A DNA stretch of 64,000 nucleotides from Gonocerus acuteangulatus (lineage: Eukaryota > Arthropoda > Insecta > Hemiptera > Coreidae): the NCBI GenBank assembly GCA_946811695.1, contig OX328130.1:69675973-69739972 (forward strand), in the 5' to 3' direction. The position numbers and the translations under genes are program-made. This document shows, piece by piece, positions 32,680 to 43,800 of this stretch. The notes under the pieces were generated by a model. That model made no database searches and was not told the origin of the DNA. It worked only from the letters and a program-made list of their open reading frames with translations. The first letter of the stretch is position 1. Each line of letters opens with the position of its first letter.

Positions 32680-32834
32680 TCCCTTGACAAACACCGAGGA
32701 CGACACATAGCAGCCTGAAGAAGTCGGAGATGAACCCGACGAAATATTGCGCAAAGGAGAGGAAGAGCACCGCTGGAGAGAGAAGCCGTCTCACAAACAA
32801 ATCATATCAACCCCAGCGAAGAAACTTAAAACAA

Positions 32835-32872
<38 letters not shown>

Positions 32873-32892
32873 CACACACACACATCTATAGG

Positions 32893-35800
32893 TCATGTTA
32901 TATAATCTTTGTAGCGAATGGGTCGGTTAATCACGCGCCCTGCCTTAGTAGTACTATACATATTCGAGTCAGGCGCATCTTGAGAAGTAGGAACAGATTT
33001 CACCGGTGGTACCACACCATCTGTTACAGTCACTGGCTGTGGGAACGGCCACGGAGGGATCAACTGACCCTCAACCAAAACGGAATCCTTTGGTTGCGCG
33101 CTATTCACCGTTGGTACCGTCTCCACCGGAAAACCACTCCACTCCCCCGGAAAAGTCAGTGGAGCCGCGGAATCCCGGGGAAACAAGCGACGCCCCTCCC
33201 TTTTCTTAATATAAATTTCATTCCTAATATATTTATGACCAGTGTCACTGACTACAAGAGTATATGACCTTGGTTCGCTGTTCTTGCATAAAATTGTACC
33301 GGGTATCCAGGCAGAATTAGGCAATTTTTTAAAAAGAATTTGTTGGTCTTTACGAAAGGGTTCACGAGAACGGATAGACCTATCATAATATCCTTTAGTT
33401 ATCTCTTTCTGACGCAAAATCTTTTTCCGATCCATCCATACAGTAACTTTAGGGAGCAGCGATTTAAATGGACATGGAACATTCGTCCTCAAATTGCTAC
33501 TCATGAGGCTGGCAGCCGGCGAACTGATATAACCCCTTGGTGTAGCTCTAAAATTAAGCAAAGCTAGGTATGGATCCTCACCAGAGTCTCAACATTTTTT
33601 CAATATTTTCTTAACCGACTTTACAGCAGCCTCGGCCAGTCCATTGGATTGAGGATAATGCGGACTAGAAAAGACATGGGTAAAGCCCCATTCCTTAGCA
33701 AATTTCCGAAAATAGTCACAATCAAAATATAGAGCACCATCAGAATACAAAATCAGTGGTATACCATGTCGGGAGAAAATATTTTTCAACTGTAATACTA
33801 CAGTACTGGAACGTAGATTTGGTAGGTCCACCACTTCAATATAATTTGACAGAGCGTCCACTACTACCAAATAATATTTTTGATTTAATTCAAGTAGATC
33901 GCAACCTAACTCCGACCACGGAATCAGTGGAGTTTCTTTCTGCTTCAAGGCTTGTTTAACATTTCTGTCTTGGTATTTCTGACAACTATTACATGACTTC
34001 ACATACAATTTTATGTCCCTATTAATTCCAATCCAAAAAAAGAGTCATTTCAGCCCTGTTAGTCATTCTGGAAATACCCGGATGCCCAGTATGCAATTTA
34101 TGTAAAACTTCCTTTTTCAAAGATTGAGGAACAAGAATTCTGTCTCCCATAAAAATCAAACCCTTAACAACTGTAAGCTCATCCCGAAACTCAAAATACG
34201 GCCTCACTACATCTACAATATCTTTATAGTACCTGGGCCAACCTCCTGTAATATATTTCTTTAACTGGGAGAACACAGCATCATTAGTAGAATGAGAAGC
34301 AATGAGTTTCCAATTTTCCAAGGTCATCGGTAAATGTTTTATCAGGAGAGACACCTGTTGGTCCACATCACCTAAGTTAGTTGTAATATCACAACCAGAA
34401 GGCATAAAATCCCTACTCAAACCATCGGCCAAAAATAAATATTTTCCCGGGACATAATTGATCTCAATTCGAAAGGGCTGTAACCGTAACATCATTCTTT
34501 GAAGCCTTGTGGTTATCTTAGATAGCGGCTTGTTGAACAGTCCTAATATAGGCTTGTGATCCGTTTGAACCTTGACTCTGGGCCTTCCAATAATGAATTG
34601 ACGAAACTTATCTGCATTGAAAACCAACGCCAAAAGTTCCCTTTCTATCTGAGAATATCTTTTTTGGGTGTCCGTAAGAGCTCTGGACGCATAGGCCAAT
34701 GGACGTCCTTCCTGCAAGAGTACAGCCCCAAGAACGTACGAACTGGCGTCCACGCTAACTGTTAACTTTATTTTCGGGTCGTAAACCCCAAAACTGGTGC
34801 CTTAATAACAGCACTCTTTAATTTATCTAACGACTCAGAGTGATGACACTCCCGAACAAATTCGACATCGTCACGTAGAAAATCCCTCAGGGGAGCTGAC
34901 ATATCTGAAAACTTGGGAATGAACTTTGACAAATAATTAAACATCCCCAACACCCGTTGTAGCGATTTTTTTATCTAAAGTACGTTTTAGATCCCTAATC
35001 GCTTTAATTTTATCAATTTCTACCGAAACTCCCTGCGAGCTGAACGTATGCCCCAAAAATGTAATACTCTCCGAGCCATATACAAATTTTTTCCTATTGA
35101 ATTTTATTCCGGCAGCCTTAGCGGCAGCTAAGATCTTTACAAGACTATGAAATAGCTCTTCTTTAGTTCTCGCCCAAATAAAAACGTCATCCTGCACCGA
35201 ATCAACATTTTCTATATGCATAAAAGTTTCCCTCATAAAAACGTCATCCTGCACCGAATCAACATTTTCTATATGCATAAAAGTTTCCCTCATAAAAAAG
35301 TCATCCTGCACCGAATCAACATTTTCTATATGCATAAAAGTTTCCCTCATAAAAACGTCATCCTGCACCGAATCAACATTTTCTATATGCATATAAGTTT
35401 CGCTTATAAAATATCTCAGGAGCCACCGACAACCCAAAAGGCAATCGTAAAAAACAATATCTCCCCCAGGGTGTTTGGAATGTGCACAACTTTGCACTTT
35501 TCTCCGTCAAGGGAACCATCCAAAATCCGGACAAGGCATCTAACTTACAAAAATATTTTGCCCCTGCCAACTTTGCGATAATGTCTTCAACGGACAACAT
35601 GGGATAATGGGCTCTTTTAATGGCCTTATTTAATGGGCGGGGGTCTAAGCACAACCTCAACGAACCGTCTCTTTTCTGAACCACCACTAATTGACTGACC
35701 GAATCTGTCTGTTCCTCGACTGGTCTAATGATACCTTTTCGTACCACACTATCTAACTTACCCTTTACCTTGTGCATTAGCGAATAAGGAATCTTACGAG

Positions 35801-35996
35801 GTGGCAGATTAACCGGCCTAATATTTTCATCCACGTCAATTTCCAAAGGGCCCGACATCAAACCTACCCCACCATTAGAAAGATCAAAAAATTCTAGCGG
35901 TACTATACTTTCAACATCATTATAAATATAATCTACTCTATTAATGAGCCCTAACAGTTCAGAAGTCTGTAAGCCTAATATATTAACGCAATCCAT
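32893..35996 (-). pseudogene. Gypsy pol (RT, RNase H, integrase), interrupted
   Basis: Minus-strand order: RT amino part (35996-35373: LPPRKIPYSLMHKVK, RLCLDPRPLNKAI, KLDALSGFWMVPL, LPFGLSVAPEIF); a frameshift near 35400; RT catalytic region (SVQDDVFIWARTKEEL, ITFLGHTFSSQGV); connection (34953-34768, LSKFIPKFSDMSAPLRDFL); RNase H (34753 on: DASSYVLGAVLLQEGRPLAY, TDHKPIL, LADGLSRD); integrase zinc-binding (LHKLHTGHPGISRM, CNSCQKYQ) and core (34008-33589: LGCDLLEL, LYSDGALYFD, NGLAEAAVK); integrase C-terminus (33561-32893, FRKDQQILFKKLP). The YxDD box reads VQDD, so Tyr is lost. A 57-bp unit is repeated four times across the catalytic loop. At least four breaks are present; it is inactive. Confidence 0.9.
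35180..35407 (-). repeat. Four in-frame 57-bp repeats in the Gypsy RT
   Basis: Units start at 35180, 35237, 35294 and 35351, each 57 bases. Each encodes MHIENVDSVQDDVFMRETF (19 residues) with minor changes, such as DDFF in the second. The unit contains the catalytic Asp pair. Confidence 0.97.
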
Positions 35997-36173
35997 GTCA
36001 ACAACAAAGAAATCAATTCGGTAAGTTTTGACTTAAACATACAAGTTAACTGACATTTTCCAAAAAACATTTAACCAATTATTTGTAAAATATTTGATTG
36101 ATACATGAGTTTGTTTTACCTCATTAGGGTCCAAACCTAAATCAAGATACTGTTGGAGGCCAATGACGTTGCA

Positions 36174-37121
36174 CTAAGCCCCACTGTCGACCTTCATGGT
36201 GATAGGCAGTCCACAAACCTGTAGAGTAGCCGTATACCAGTTTCCAGCAGTCTGCGATGCAGGTCCAGCCTCAGGTGTCTCCAGAGCGTCGACAAAATAC
36301 TCCACGTCAGAATCCAAACTGTCAAAGTCCAAGTTATCCACTTTCTCAGCCGAATTCTGATTAGCCTTACATTTTTTTGCAAAATGATTCTTACGATTGC
36401 ATTTTGTACATTGTTTTCCGTAAGCAGGACATGTTCCATACAAGTGAGTGTAACCACAATCCTCCACCTCACGAACTATGGGTTTAGCGTCACGAGTCCT
36501 CCGACTCCTTATGTCCCTGCTTTGTCCAGTCCTCCGTATAAAATCAAGAGGCTCCTCCTTAATAATCCTATCCACTGATTCTGCCATCATTTTGTCCACA
36601 TAAGCTGCGAGTGTTGCCTTAGTTTTACAAAAATTTAAGGCTTTCTCAATATCCAAATCTCCTAACCTCAATAAAGCCTATTGAACAGCCTTGTCTCGCA
36701 CTCCACATATGAAAATATCCTCAATCAGGCTGTCACTTAATTCACCGAATTCACAATTTTTGCTCAAGACCTTTAAAGATGCTGAATATGCCTCATAAGA
36801 TTCACCATCTGCCTGACGTTTCGTAAAAAACATAAATCTTTCATACGTCACATTAATTCTAGGTAGAAAATGGTCATCAAAAGCCTTAATAACGTCTTCT
36901 AACTTCTCCTTATTTGTCACTTGTAGAGTATCAAAAATGTTATATAACAACATAGCAACTTTTTGCTTACCTGTGGCACTGGAAAAATATCTATCAATAT
37001 AATGGCAAAATGCATTTCGAAACGATTTCCAATTTCTTGCGACGTCGCCCTCAAAACTAAGAAATCCATCAAATCTCAGCAATGAAGAAGCCAGGTTTCC
37101 AAATTTCCATAAAAAATCCAA
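36174..37121 (-). pseudogene. Gypsy gag and protease start, interrupted
   Basis: The ATG at 37121 opens a 147-residue capsid-like ORF (FEGDVARNWKSFRNAFCHYI, KVAMLLYNI, FDDHFLPRINVTYERFMF, LIEDIFICGVRD) that ends at 36678. After one stop the frame continues at 36671 with LGDLDIEKALNFCKT, a basic segment, the zinc-knuckle area (CGYTHLYGTCPAYGKQCTKC then HFAKKC) and ends MKVDSGA, the beginning of the aspartic protease active site (D-S-G-A). Retrotransposon Gag of the Gypsy type is normally one frame, so the break is secondary. The rest of the protease (below 36174) is not open. Confidence 0.85.
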
Positions 37122-37149
37122 ATTTCCAAAAGAATTTATTTACCTAATA

Positions 37150-37170
37150 GGTATGATACCGCTGCCACCA
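37150..37170 (-). promoter_or_regulatory. Gypsy primer binding site
   Basis: On the minus strand TGGTGGCAGCGGTATCATAC follows the 5' LTR directly. A TGG start next to the LTR CA is the expected complement of a tRNA 3' CCA end. Which tRNA is not determined. Confidence 0.65.
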
Positions 37171-37351
37171 TGTTATAAGTTCGTAGAAATAGAACACTGT
37201 ATCATAAATATATATTTATTGGATCAATAACAATACACATGAGTTTATGCAAAGACCAGTAAACAAACACTGAGTGAACATATCCTGCTCCCTTGGTGGG
37301 AGAGCTCATTACAAAGAGGTATGAGCTTATACAACATACTACTATACAACA
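37171..37351 (-). repeat. Gypsy 5' LTR
   Basis: 181 bp, TG...CA on the minus strand, matching 26860-27040 with 12 differences. AAAGG follows at 37352. Confidence 0.9.
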
Positions 37352-37356
37352 AAAGG

Positions 37357-38133
37357 AAAATCCAAACCAAACTGCCTATGTTTAATTTATTTATTTAAAT
37401 TTTAACGTCCATTTCTTATTGGCTTAGAATTTTAGGACGGGTTATCTATAGGTTACCACACTTTTCTAGCCGTGATAGGGCTGATGCCTGTTAATTTTGC
37501 TATTAACTTTTAGCAAAAATATGATTTAGCAGTTTGACGACTAAACTGAAAAAAAATGTCACAAAAACGTGTCCGCTGGCGTTCGAAAATGCGCAGTAGC
37601 GTTCGAACATGCGCAGAAGCGTTCGCACATGCACAGTGGCGTTCGCACAAGCCCAGTGGCCATGTACAAAAAAGAAGATTGTATGTGTCAAAAAATGTTC
37701 GCTGGTGTTCGCGCATGCGCAGTGGCGCGCATGCATGTTTTTTTTATGTACGAAAATAGGTGGACCTAAAGCATATTTATGTTCCTGAATTTGAGCAGAA
37801 GGCTCTAAACGAAATAATTTTCTTTTTTCTATTATTTGTTTTTTATGATTTACATATGAGGAGGTGAGATGCAAAACTCGTTTGTTCCACATGAACACAT
37901 TTTTCAGGAAACTCAAAAAACTTACCACGTCTTTTAGAGTGGTCAGATAAAATTGATTTCTTTTGCTTTCGAAAGGTACAGCTTGCCTGTGGAAGTGAGC
38001 TTGAAATGAAAAAAAAAAAATACTGATTTAAAGGCAAAAAAAAAAACGAAGTATGGAACGAGAACGTTTTGCAGCAAAATGTTTAAAGGAAAGAGTTTTG
38101 CTGCACACAACACGGGAATGACCGAGTTTTGAA
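37357..38133. other. AT-rich spacer with a GC-rich tandem array
   Basis: Apart from the array at 37571-37735 I see no gene. Minus-strand ORFs rich in Cys, Ala and His across the array are repeat artefacts. Confidence 0.5.
37571..37735. repeat. ~21-bp degenerate tandem array with GCGCATGCGCA cores
   Basis: Repeated GTGGCGTTCG-CACATGCGCA units: GCGTTCGAAAATGCGCAGTA, GCGTTCGAACATGCGCAGAA, GCGTTCGCACATGCACAGTG, GCGTTCGCACAAGCCCAGTG and, after a gap, TGTTCGCGCATGCGCAGTGG. The perfect GCGCATGCGC core resembles an NRF-1/ewg site. Confidence 0.85.
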
Positions 38134-38421
38134 TCACGCAGGATAAGTTGCTCTTCCAAAAGGGATTTTTATTAATTTGTTTACCTCTTTTTTGACTGGT
38201 CGAACGGTTTCGAACTGAGAAAATAAGTCGAAGTATTCCTGAGTTTCTGTTATTGTATCCATTTTTTTTTCGATATGGCCGACGACAAGATCAGCGAAAA
38301 GGAAAAAGTGACCAACAACAGAATACATTATAGATATTTTTTGGCAATTGCTTATTTCATTAAGAAGCTGCTTGCAAACATACCTATCACAGAAATCTTT
38401 TATTCCGACCAGAGCAGCCAT
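38134..38421 (-). CDS. Unknown 95-residue ORF, possibly a first exon
   Basis: The ATG at 38421 opens MAALVGIKDFCDRYVCKQLL and more, to a stop at 38134. After codon 13 the DNA reads GATAG-GTATGTTTG, a good donor sequence, so the true product could be a short exon encoding MAALVGIKDFCDR spliced onward. The composition is less AT-biased than neighbouring ORFs. No family was recognised and no downstream exon was found. It could be a chance ORF. Confidence 0.2.
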   Translation of the reverse strand: MAALVGIKDFCDRYVCKQLLNEISNCQKISIMYSVVGHFFLFADLVVGHIEKKMDTITETQEYFDLFSQFETVRPVKKEVNKLIKIPFGRATYPA

Positions 38422-38601
38422 CTAAGAATAATTTGATTTCTTCGCTGCCTGAGAGGACTTTGTTTATAAGGTGGTGGTAGAAGATATTTCATATGATCCT
38501 TTCAGGCTTTCATGTTCTAGCCTTGTATAGATGAACACTGATTTAGTGTTCTAAACTTTGGTGGAATGGCCTTCGCAGATGGTAAACTTACAGTGTATAA
38601 A

Positions 38602-38937
38602 AAAAATCAGTCCCGTAACAGGCCCTAAAGGGCAGATACTATAGAGCTATCTGATTCATGATCATACGGCACGCTAGGGAGATAGTGTGGTCTGCCCTAT
38701 GCCCCAATCGCCTGATTTTTCCCTTTGTTACTTCGATATCTAGAGTAATTAGCACCAGAGTACCCATTATTAAATTAATTAAAGGCTGGGTTGGCCTAGG
38801 GACTGTCAGGGAGGCTGAATTCAACCCATAAACTAAGACACTAAAAGATAAAAATCTTTAGTACTATGCCCGGGATTTGAACTCAGGTCCTCCAACATAT
38901 GAGTCCAATGCTCTACCACTAAGCTAACCTCGCCCCC
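38602..38937 (-). mobile_element. SINE family 1, minus strand
   Basis: The head complement (GCTCTACCACTAAGCTAACC) is at the high end and ATCAGTCCCGTAACAGGCC with a short poly(A) (poly(T) on its own strand) at the low end. It is more diverged and slightly shortened compared with 27105-27461. No clear target duplication. Confidence 0.85.
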
Positions 38938-39105
38938 TTAGAGGTATAATTTCCTGCTATAATAAGCAGCTTGGTCAAGAACTCAAGGCAGGACTTGATT
39001 TGTCTGGTCCTGCCTTGAGACACAGTCGAGTCTTTTTCTTTTTTCTTTTTTTAGCGAATCGTAAAAACCTTTTGAAAACAATGTCTTATTCTTTTTCTCT
39101 TCCAG

Positions 39106-39188
39106 ATGCCATAACTGAGATCTGGGCTTTCAGGCGGATATTCCCTGAACATGCATCTGTGGCTAGCGACTTAAAGCTTGTATTGTAA
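39106..39188 (+). other. Candidate spliced exon, unknown
   Basis: A strong pyrimidine tract (TTATTCTTTTTCTCTTCCAG) precedes a phase-1 frame giving AITEIWAFRRIFPEHASVAS, then DLKLVL and stop at 39188. The composition is protein-like. A partner exon and family are unknown. Confidence 0.25.
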
Positions 39189-39226
39189 TCGTAATTAAAA
39201 ACTCTCACGACGAGCCAATATTTGGC

Positions 39227-39484
39227 TTACATTTCTGGATCATTTATGGAAAGCTTTTTGGTTGTCCAGTCACTAGGGAGATACTTTCTGGCTCTCATCT
39301 CTCTAATATAATGGGACTCCACAAAATCTAGAGGCTTTAAACAACATTTCTTCGATTCCCATATTGGCCCAAACTTAATAGTCTCCTCCCCTTCTTTCTT
39401 CAGGAGATTGCCTGCCGATGAAGTATTTTTTTGAAATATTATGGATTCGGTATTTGGGAATATCAAGAAATCCTTTAGAAACAA
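39227..39484 (-). CDS. Unknown 85-residue ORF
   Basis: Minus-strand ORF with a fairly hydrophilic C-terminal half (KFGPIWESKKCCLKPLDFVE, SHYIREMRARKYLPSDW). No family was recognised. It may be a fragment of a transposon protein. There is no supporting splice or promoter signal. Confidence 0.2.
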   Translation of the reverse strand: MFLKDFLIFPNTESIIFQKNTSSAGNLLKKEGEETIKFGPIWESKKCCLKPLDFVESHYIREMRARKYLPSDWTTKKLSINDPEM

Positions 39485-39954
39485 ACCATAGAAACCAAAG
39501 AGTTTTCCTGCACAACGAGTAACAAACGAGTTTAGAAATACACTGAGCTATGGAACGAATCAGTTCTGTAACAAACCGCTATTTTTTATAGCTAAAAACT
39601 ATATGAAATAACTGAAATAACATGTTTTTCTCCAACCCCATAACATATGTTGGTAGAGCATTAAAATATCTTTTAGAATCTACTGTCATCTCATTTTCTT
39701 AAAAAAAATGGAACGAACCAGTTTTGCACCTCACCTACTCATAAGGATCACGCATTTTTATTCTTTAATTTTATGTATATGTGTGTATATATATCAAAAT
39801 GTGTGGGAAATTAACTTATTTTCATGCATTTGTATGATTATGTACATTTATATAATGTATAGTAATTTATATGCAAATATACAAATAATTATTTGAAGGA
39901 ACTATTTTTATATATAAAATGGCGTAGATTGAGGATTTCATGGATTTTCAGGGG

Positions 39955-40190
39955 AAAAAGTTACTTTTTGTCCGATCCCTTTAATGCTCTTTTAGTACAC
40001 CCATCAGCACAGCACGGCACAAAAATAGTTGCACTACAATTAAAATGATGTTGAAAACAAAATCTAGAAGGAACAACATAAACTTTCCAAGGATTACTGT
40101 CAATGTTTTGCCCGCCAGAATCTTAGGGGTGCTTCACTGGAAGGTCAAGAGTTAGGCATCTATCCTTTCTATTTCTATGGAATTTGTACA
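39955..40190 (+). repeat. Dispersed repeat, related to 24541-24790
   Basis: Same order of blocks: TTGTCCGATC, CACCCATCAGCACAGCA, AGTTGCACTACAATTAAAA, ATAAACTTTCCAAG, GCCCGCCAGAATCTTAGG and GAGTTAGGCATCTATCCTTT. Confidence 0.65.
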
Positions 40191-40530
40191 TCGTTGGTGG
40201 AAGGTTATAGAGTAAGAAGTTTATACTAAATTACTGCTGTGTCTCTTTTCTAAGTTTCATACCGAAGATGTCTCTTTCCTTAGATTTTAAAGGTTCGTAA
40301 ACTTTTATTGTAGGTGTTTAGTAATTTATGTTCTTTCTCTTATTTAAGGATAAATTATACTAGAACAAATTAGTTTTTTAAGTGAATTTAGTGCAATAAC
40401 CAGTTCTTTGCTGTTAGTTGAAAACACCATTTTCGGCACCACTCCCCAACTGGTTTTAGTTCTACGTTTCGCCCCTGATTTGAGTGTGCATATATTTTTT
40501 TTCTGGCATATTTGTTCAATCCGTGTTTTG

Positions 40531-40800
40531 GGTCATCCAGTTACTTTTAAAGTAGCAGTACTGATTTATAATAGTTACTCGTACTCGCTGATGAGCTTAC
40601 TGATTAGCTTATAGGTTCTTTGCTGGTTATCTATTACTACTTGACTCAATTAAAACGCGTTTAATTGATCATATAATCTGTAATAAACACCCTTTTGGGA
40701 AGTCGGGTCTTTTTGCGAAGACCACATCCAGTTACTTTTGAAGTAGCAGTAGTGATTTATAACAGTTACTCGTACTCGCTGATAAGCTTACTGATTAGTT
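40531..40800 (+). repeat. ~80-bp direct repeat pair, inverted relative to 445-634
   Basis: CATCCAGTTACTTTTAAAGT at 40533 and CATCCAGTTACTTTTGAAGT at 40725 start two ~80-bp units ending TACTCGTACTCGCTGA and TTACTGATTAG. The second is preceded by GGGTCTTTTTGCGAAGACC, also in inverted form at 580-600 and 44450. Confidence 0.75.
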
Positions 40801-40816
40801 GACTGTTTTACAGGTT

Positions 40817-43800
40817 TTTTTGATTATTTCCACATCGAAGTAACCCTACGATGTGGGAGTTTATTGTGTATTCTGCACATCCCATGCATTTTATGCATTT
40901 ATGTGCGACTGTTACAGTTTTTAGTTTGTTTTTTTTTTTCAATAATACAACAATAAATGATTTTATAAGAAAAATACGAAACAAAACAATGATACATTAA
41001 GACTTAACTACAATGTGTCTTAATCAGACACTTAAATAACAAGACAATGCTTTTCTTTCCTGACTCTATAGCTTTGCTTCCTCTCTCAGCTCAGATATCC
41101 TCTTAGCAAAACGTTTTAGATAGAAAATATGGTTTTGATAAAGGGCTTTTGGGCTTATGGGCCAATTTTTTAGGTGTTTTTGTATTTCTCGTCGTATGTG
41201 TGCTGTCTGTCTACAGTCGTATATTAGATGTGTGTAGGTTTGTTCGGTAAACGTTAAATCTGTTGTTTTGTTGTCAATGTTGATGTGAGGAATGAACAGT
41301 TTTAGATGTGATCCTTTATCTGTTTGATCCCACCTCTGCTGCCATTTTTTGATGCTTACGTCCCTTAACAAATGCTCCACACTATTTTTTGATATTTTGT
41401 TCTAGCATGGCTCAATATCTTGACTTTTTGATGCACTTTTAGCCTGAAAGTCAGCTATTTCGTTGCCTATGACGCCCGCATGTGCTTTGACCCAATTAAA
41501 ATAAATATTTATTTCTTTGTCTTTTAATATTTTCAAATAATTTGTAATATTTTCTATAAGTAAGTCGTGATTTTTGTGGTTTGTTAGTTTGTTTATGAGT
41601 ACTTGACTGTCAGTGTTAATTTGTATGTTTGTGTTTGGAAGAATATTGGACTGGAGAAGGTATGAGAGTGCCTTTAATACTGCCATTGTCTCGGCCTTTA
41701 TTACTACAAAGTTTCCCTAGCTTTATTTTTCTACATTCTATCAGGTTATCTGTATTGTCGCCTGCAAGGACTATAAAGGCACAGCCCACATCCTCCCCGT
41801 CCTTACTTCCGTCTGTGTATACTGTGTATGTGAAGTCTAAGTCTTCAGTATTCATATTAATTTCAGGTACAAGTGCTGGGTGTGTCCAGTTAGTGAAGTG
41901 TACAGAATATTCAACGTCGTCAGTATTAATTTCGTCAATATTGTGTTTTTCATTCAGATTGTGTATTTTTTGGAATATTCATCAGCTAAAATTGTTATTG
42001 GTAACATATTCGCCAAGACACATGCGGCCTCATAGGAGATAGTGCGATATCCTTTGATGATCTTTATTGCCATGATTCTTTGTACCCTTTCTAGCTTTTT
42101 GATGTTATACTTTCTTTTCAATCCTGATTTCCATACCGATATTGCATAAGTTAATGCAGGCAATAAGGCTCCTTTATATATGGCACTCAAAGCACTTGGT
42201 TGCAAACCCCATGTTGCTCTTGCTGCTATTGATAACAAGTTAATGTTTTGAATTAATTTAGTATGTAGATGATCTATATGTTCATTCCACCTTAATTTAT
42301 TATCAAATATTACTCCTAAGTATTTTATTTTTGAGTCTGGGTTTAGCCGAGTATTGTTGATTGAAATATTTAAATTTGGGACATTTCTTTTAATTTTTCG
42401 AGAAAATATAATATATTTACATTTTGTTAAACTCAATTTATTTGTTTTGGCCCAAACATTTGTAAGGTCTAGTATATTGTTTGTTAGAGTTTCCAGGTCA
42501 GAGAAAGTTTTAGAATTTGCTAATACAACGATATCGTCTGCAAAAGCAACGATTTCTGTATTTTCTGGTTTCGGTTTTTGGAGCAGTTGATCAACGATTA
42601 GATTCCACAAAAGCGGAGAGCAGCTTGACCCTTGTGGTGTACCCAAGGTGTGGTGTTTCTGTGCTGTGAAGTTATTAGTTTGTATTATTGCTAATCTATT
42701 TTCTAAATAATTTATTATTAGATTATAAATATTTTTGGGACATTTTTTTTCTTTTAATGAATTTAGTATTGATGGTTTCCATGCATTGTCAAATGCCCCT
42801 TTGATGTCTAAAGAAACTAATATTACATTTTCAAATAATTTCAGGTGATGTTCTATAAAATGTTTTACCTTTTGTATGGCGTCCGGTGCGCTAGTTTGGG
42901 GAGTGAAACCAAATTGGTTTTTATGTATAAGTTTGTTGGAATAAAGGTAATGAGATAATCGACTATTGATGATTTTTTCGAGAACTTTTCCTCCGGTATT
43001 TATAAGGCTAATTGGTCTGAACGAACTAAGGTCATTTTTGGGTTTATCTGTTTTCCGTATAAGTATAATCTTTGAGATCTTCCAAATTTTGGGGAATATA
43101 GAATATGTAAAACATTTATTATATATAGTTGTAATAAAACGTTTATATTCCTCGGCCATAGTTTTGAATATCACAGGAGTTATTCGGCCAATTCCTGGAG
43201 TTTTATTTTTATCTAAATTGTTTATTACATCAAAAATTTCCTTTTTAGTTAGTTCTATATCATTATCGGTAGTAACAGGTTCATGCTGATTAGTGCGAAT
43301 TATTCTATTACAATCATCATCAGTACTTTCGTCATCAGTCAAAATGATTTTATCTAAGATAAAATCCAAGGTTTCTTTGTGATTTCTTGTATACGAACCG
43401 TCTCCATTTTTTATAGTTTGGAAATCGATTGGCGTTTTTACTTTATTAACTGCAAATTTATATGGCCAGGACCAAGGATTATTGATATCGATACTAGAAC
43501 AAAACTCTTTCCAAGAATTGAATTTAGCAGTTCTAATTTCTTGTACATATTCTCTTTTTTTGTTAAGATATATTTCTCGCCTTTCTTTCCTAAGTTCTTC
43601 ATTATTTAATGTTTTCTGGAATAACCGTTGGAGTCTATTGGTTTCCTTGCGTAATATTGTTAAATTATCACTCCACCAAGGAGCGTATTTATGTGTCTTA
43701 TTTATTTTTGGAGATTGTGGATATCTACGAAAAGTTTTGTTACAAGTTTTAGTTAGTGCTAGAGAGAATTTTTCTAATGTTTGTTCAATATTGTTTTCAT

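Larger units (their letters stand above)
27777..32807 (+). mobile_element. Penelope-like element remnant, split by the Jockey insertion
   Basis: The left arm (27777-28058) is the inverted complement of the right arm, which is now in two parts (28219-28311 and 32675-32807). Between the arms is a piece coding for the C-terminus of a Penelope-like ORF (28059-28218). Inverted or partial copies of the terminal repeat at the 5' side are typical of Penelope-like elements. The Jockey LINE is inserted in the right arm with loss of about 75 bases and no clear target duplication. The arms contain AGTCGGAGATGAACCCGACG followed by AAAT, a conserved-looking hairpin. Confidence 0.7.
26860..37351 (-). mobile_element. 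Gypsy LTR retrotransposon with nested insertions
   Basis: Two 181-bp LTRs (26860-27040, 37171-37351) bound the element, and the 5-bp target duplication AAAGG flanks it (26855-26859 and 37352-37356). Order on the minus strand: 5' LTR, primer site, gag, protease, RT, RNase H, integrase, then after a 5.8-kb block of nested insertions the polypurine tract and 3' LTR. My hand alignment gives 12 differences in 181 LTR bases. All ORFs are interrupted. No env ORF was seen. Confidence 0.92.

Noticed and set aside
37503..37928. Cys/Ala/His-rich ORFs over the GC-rich array
   Set aside because: They are produced by the tandem repeat; parallel frames give equally open but different proteins.
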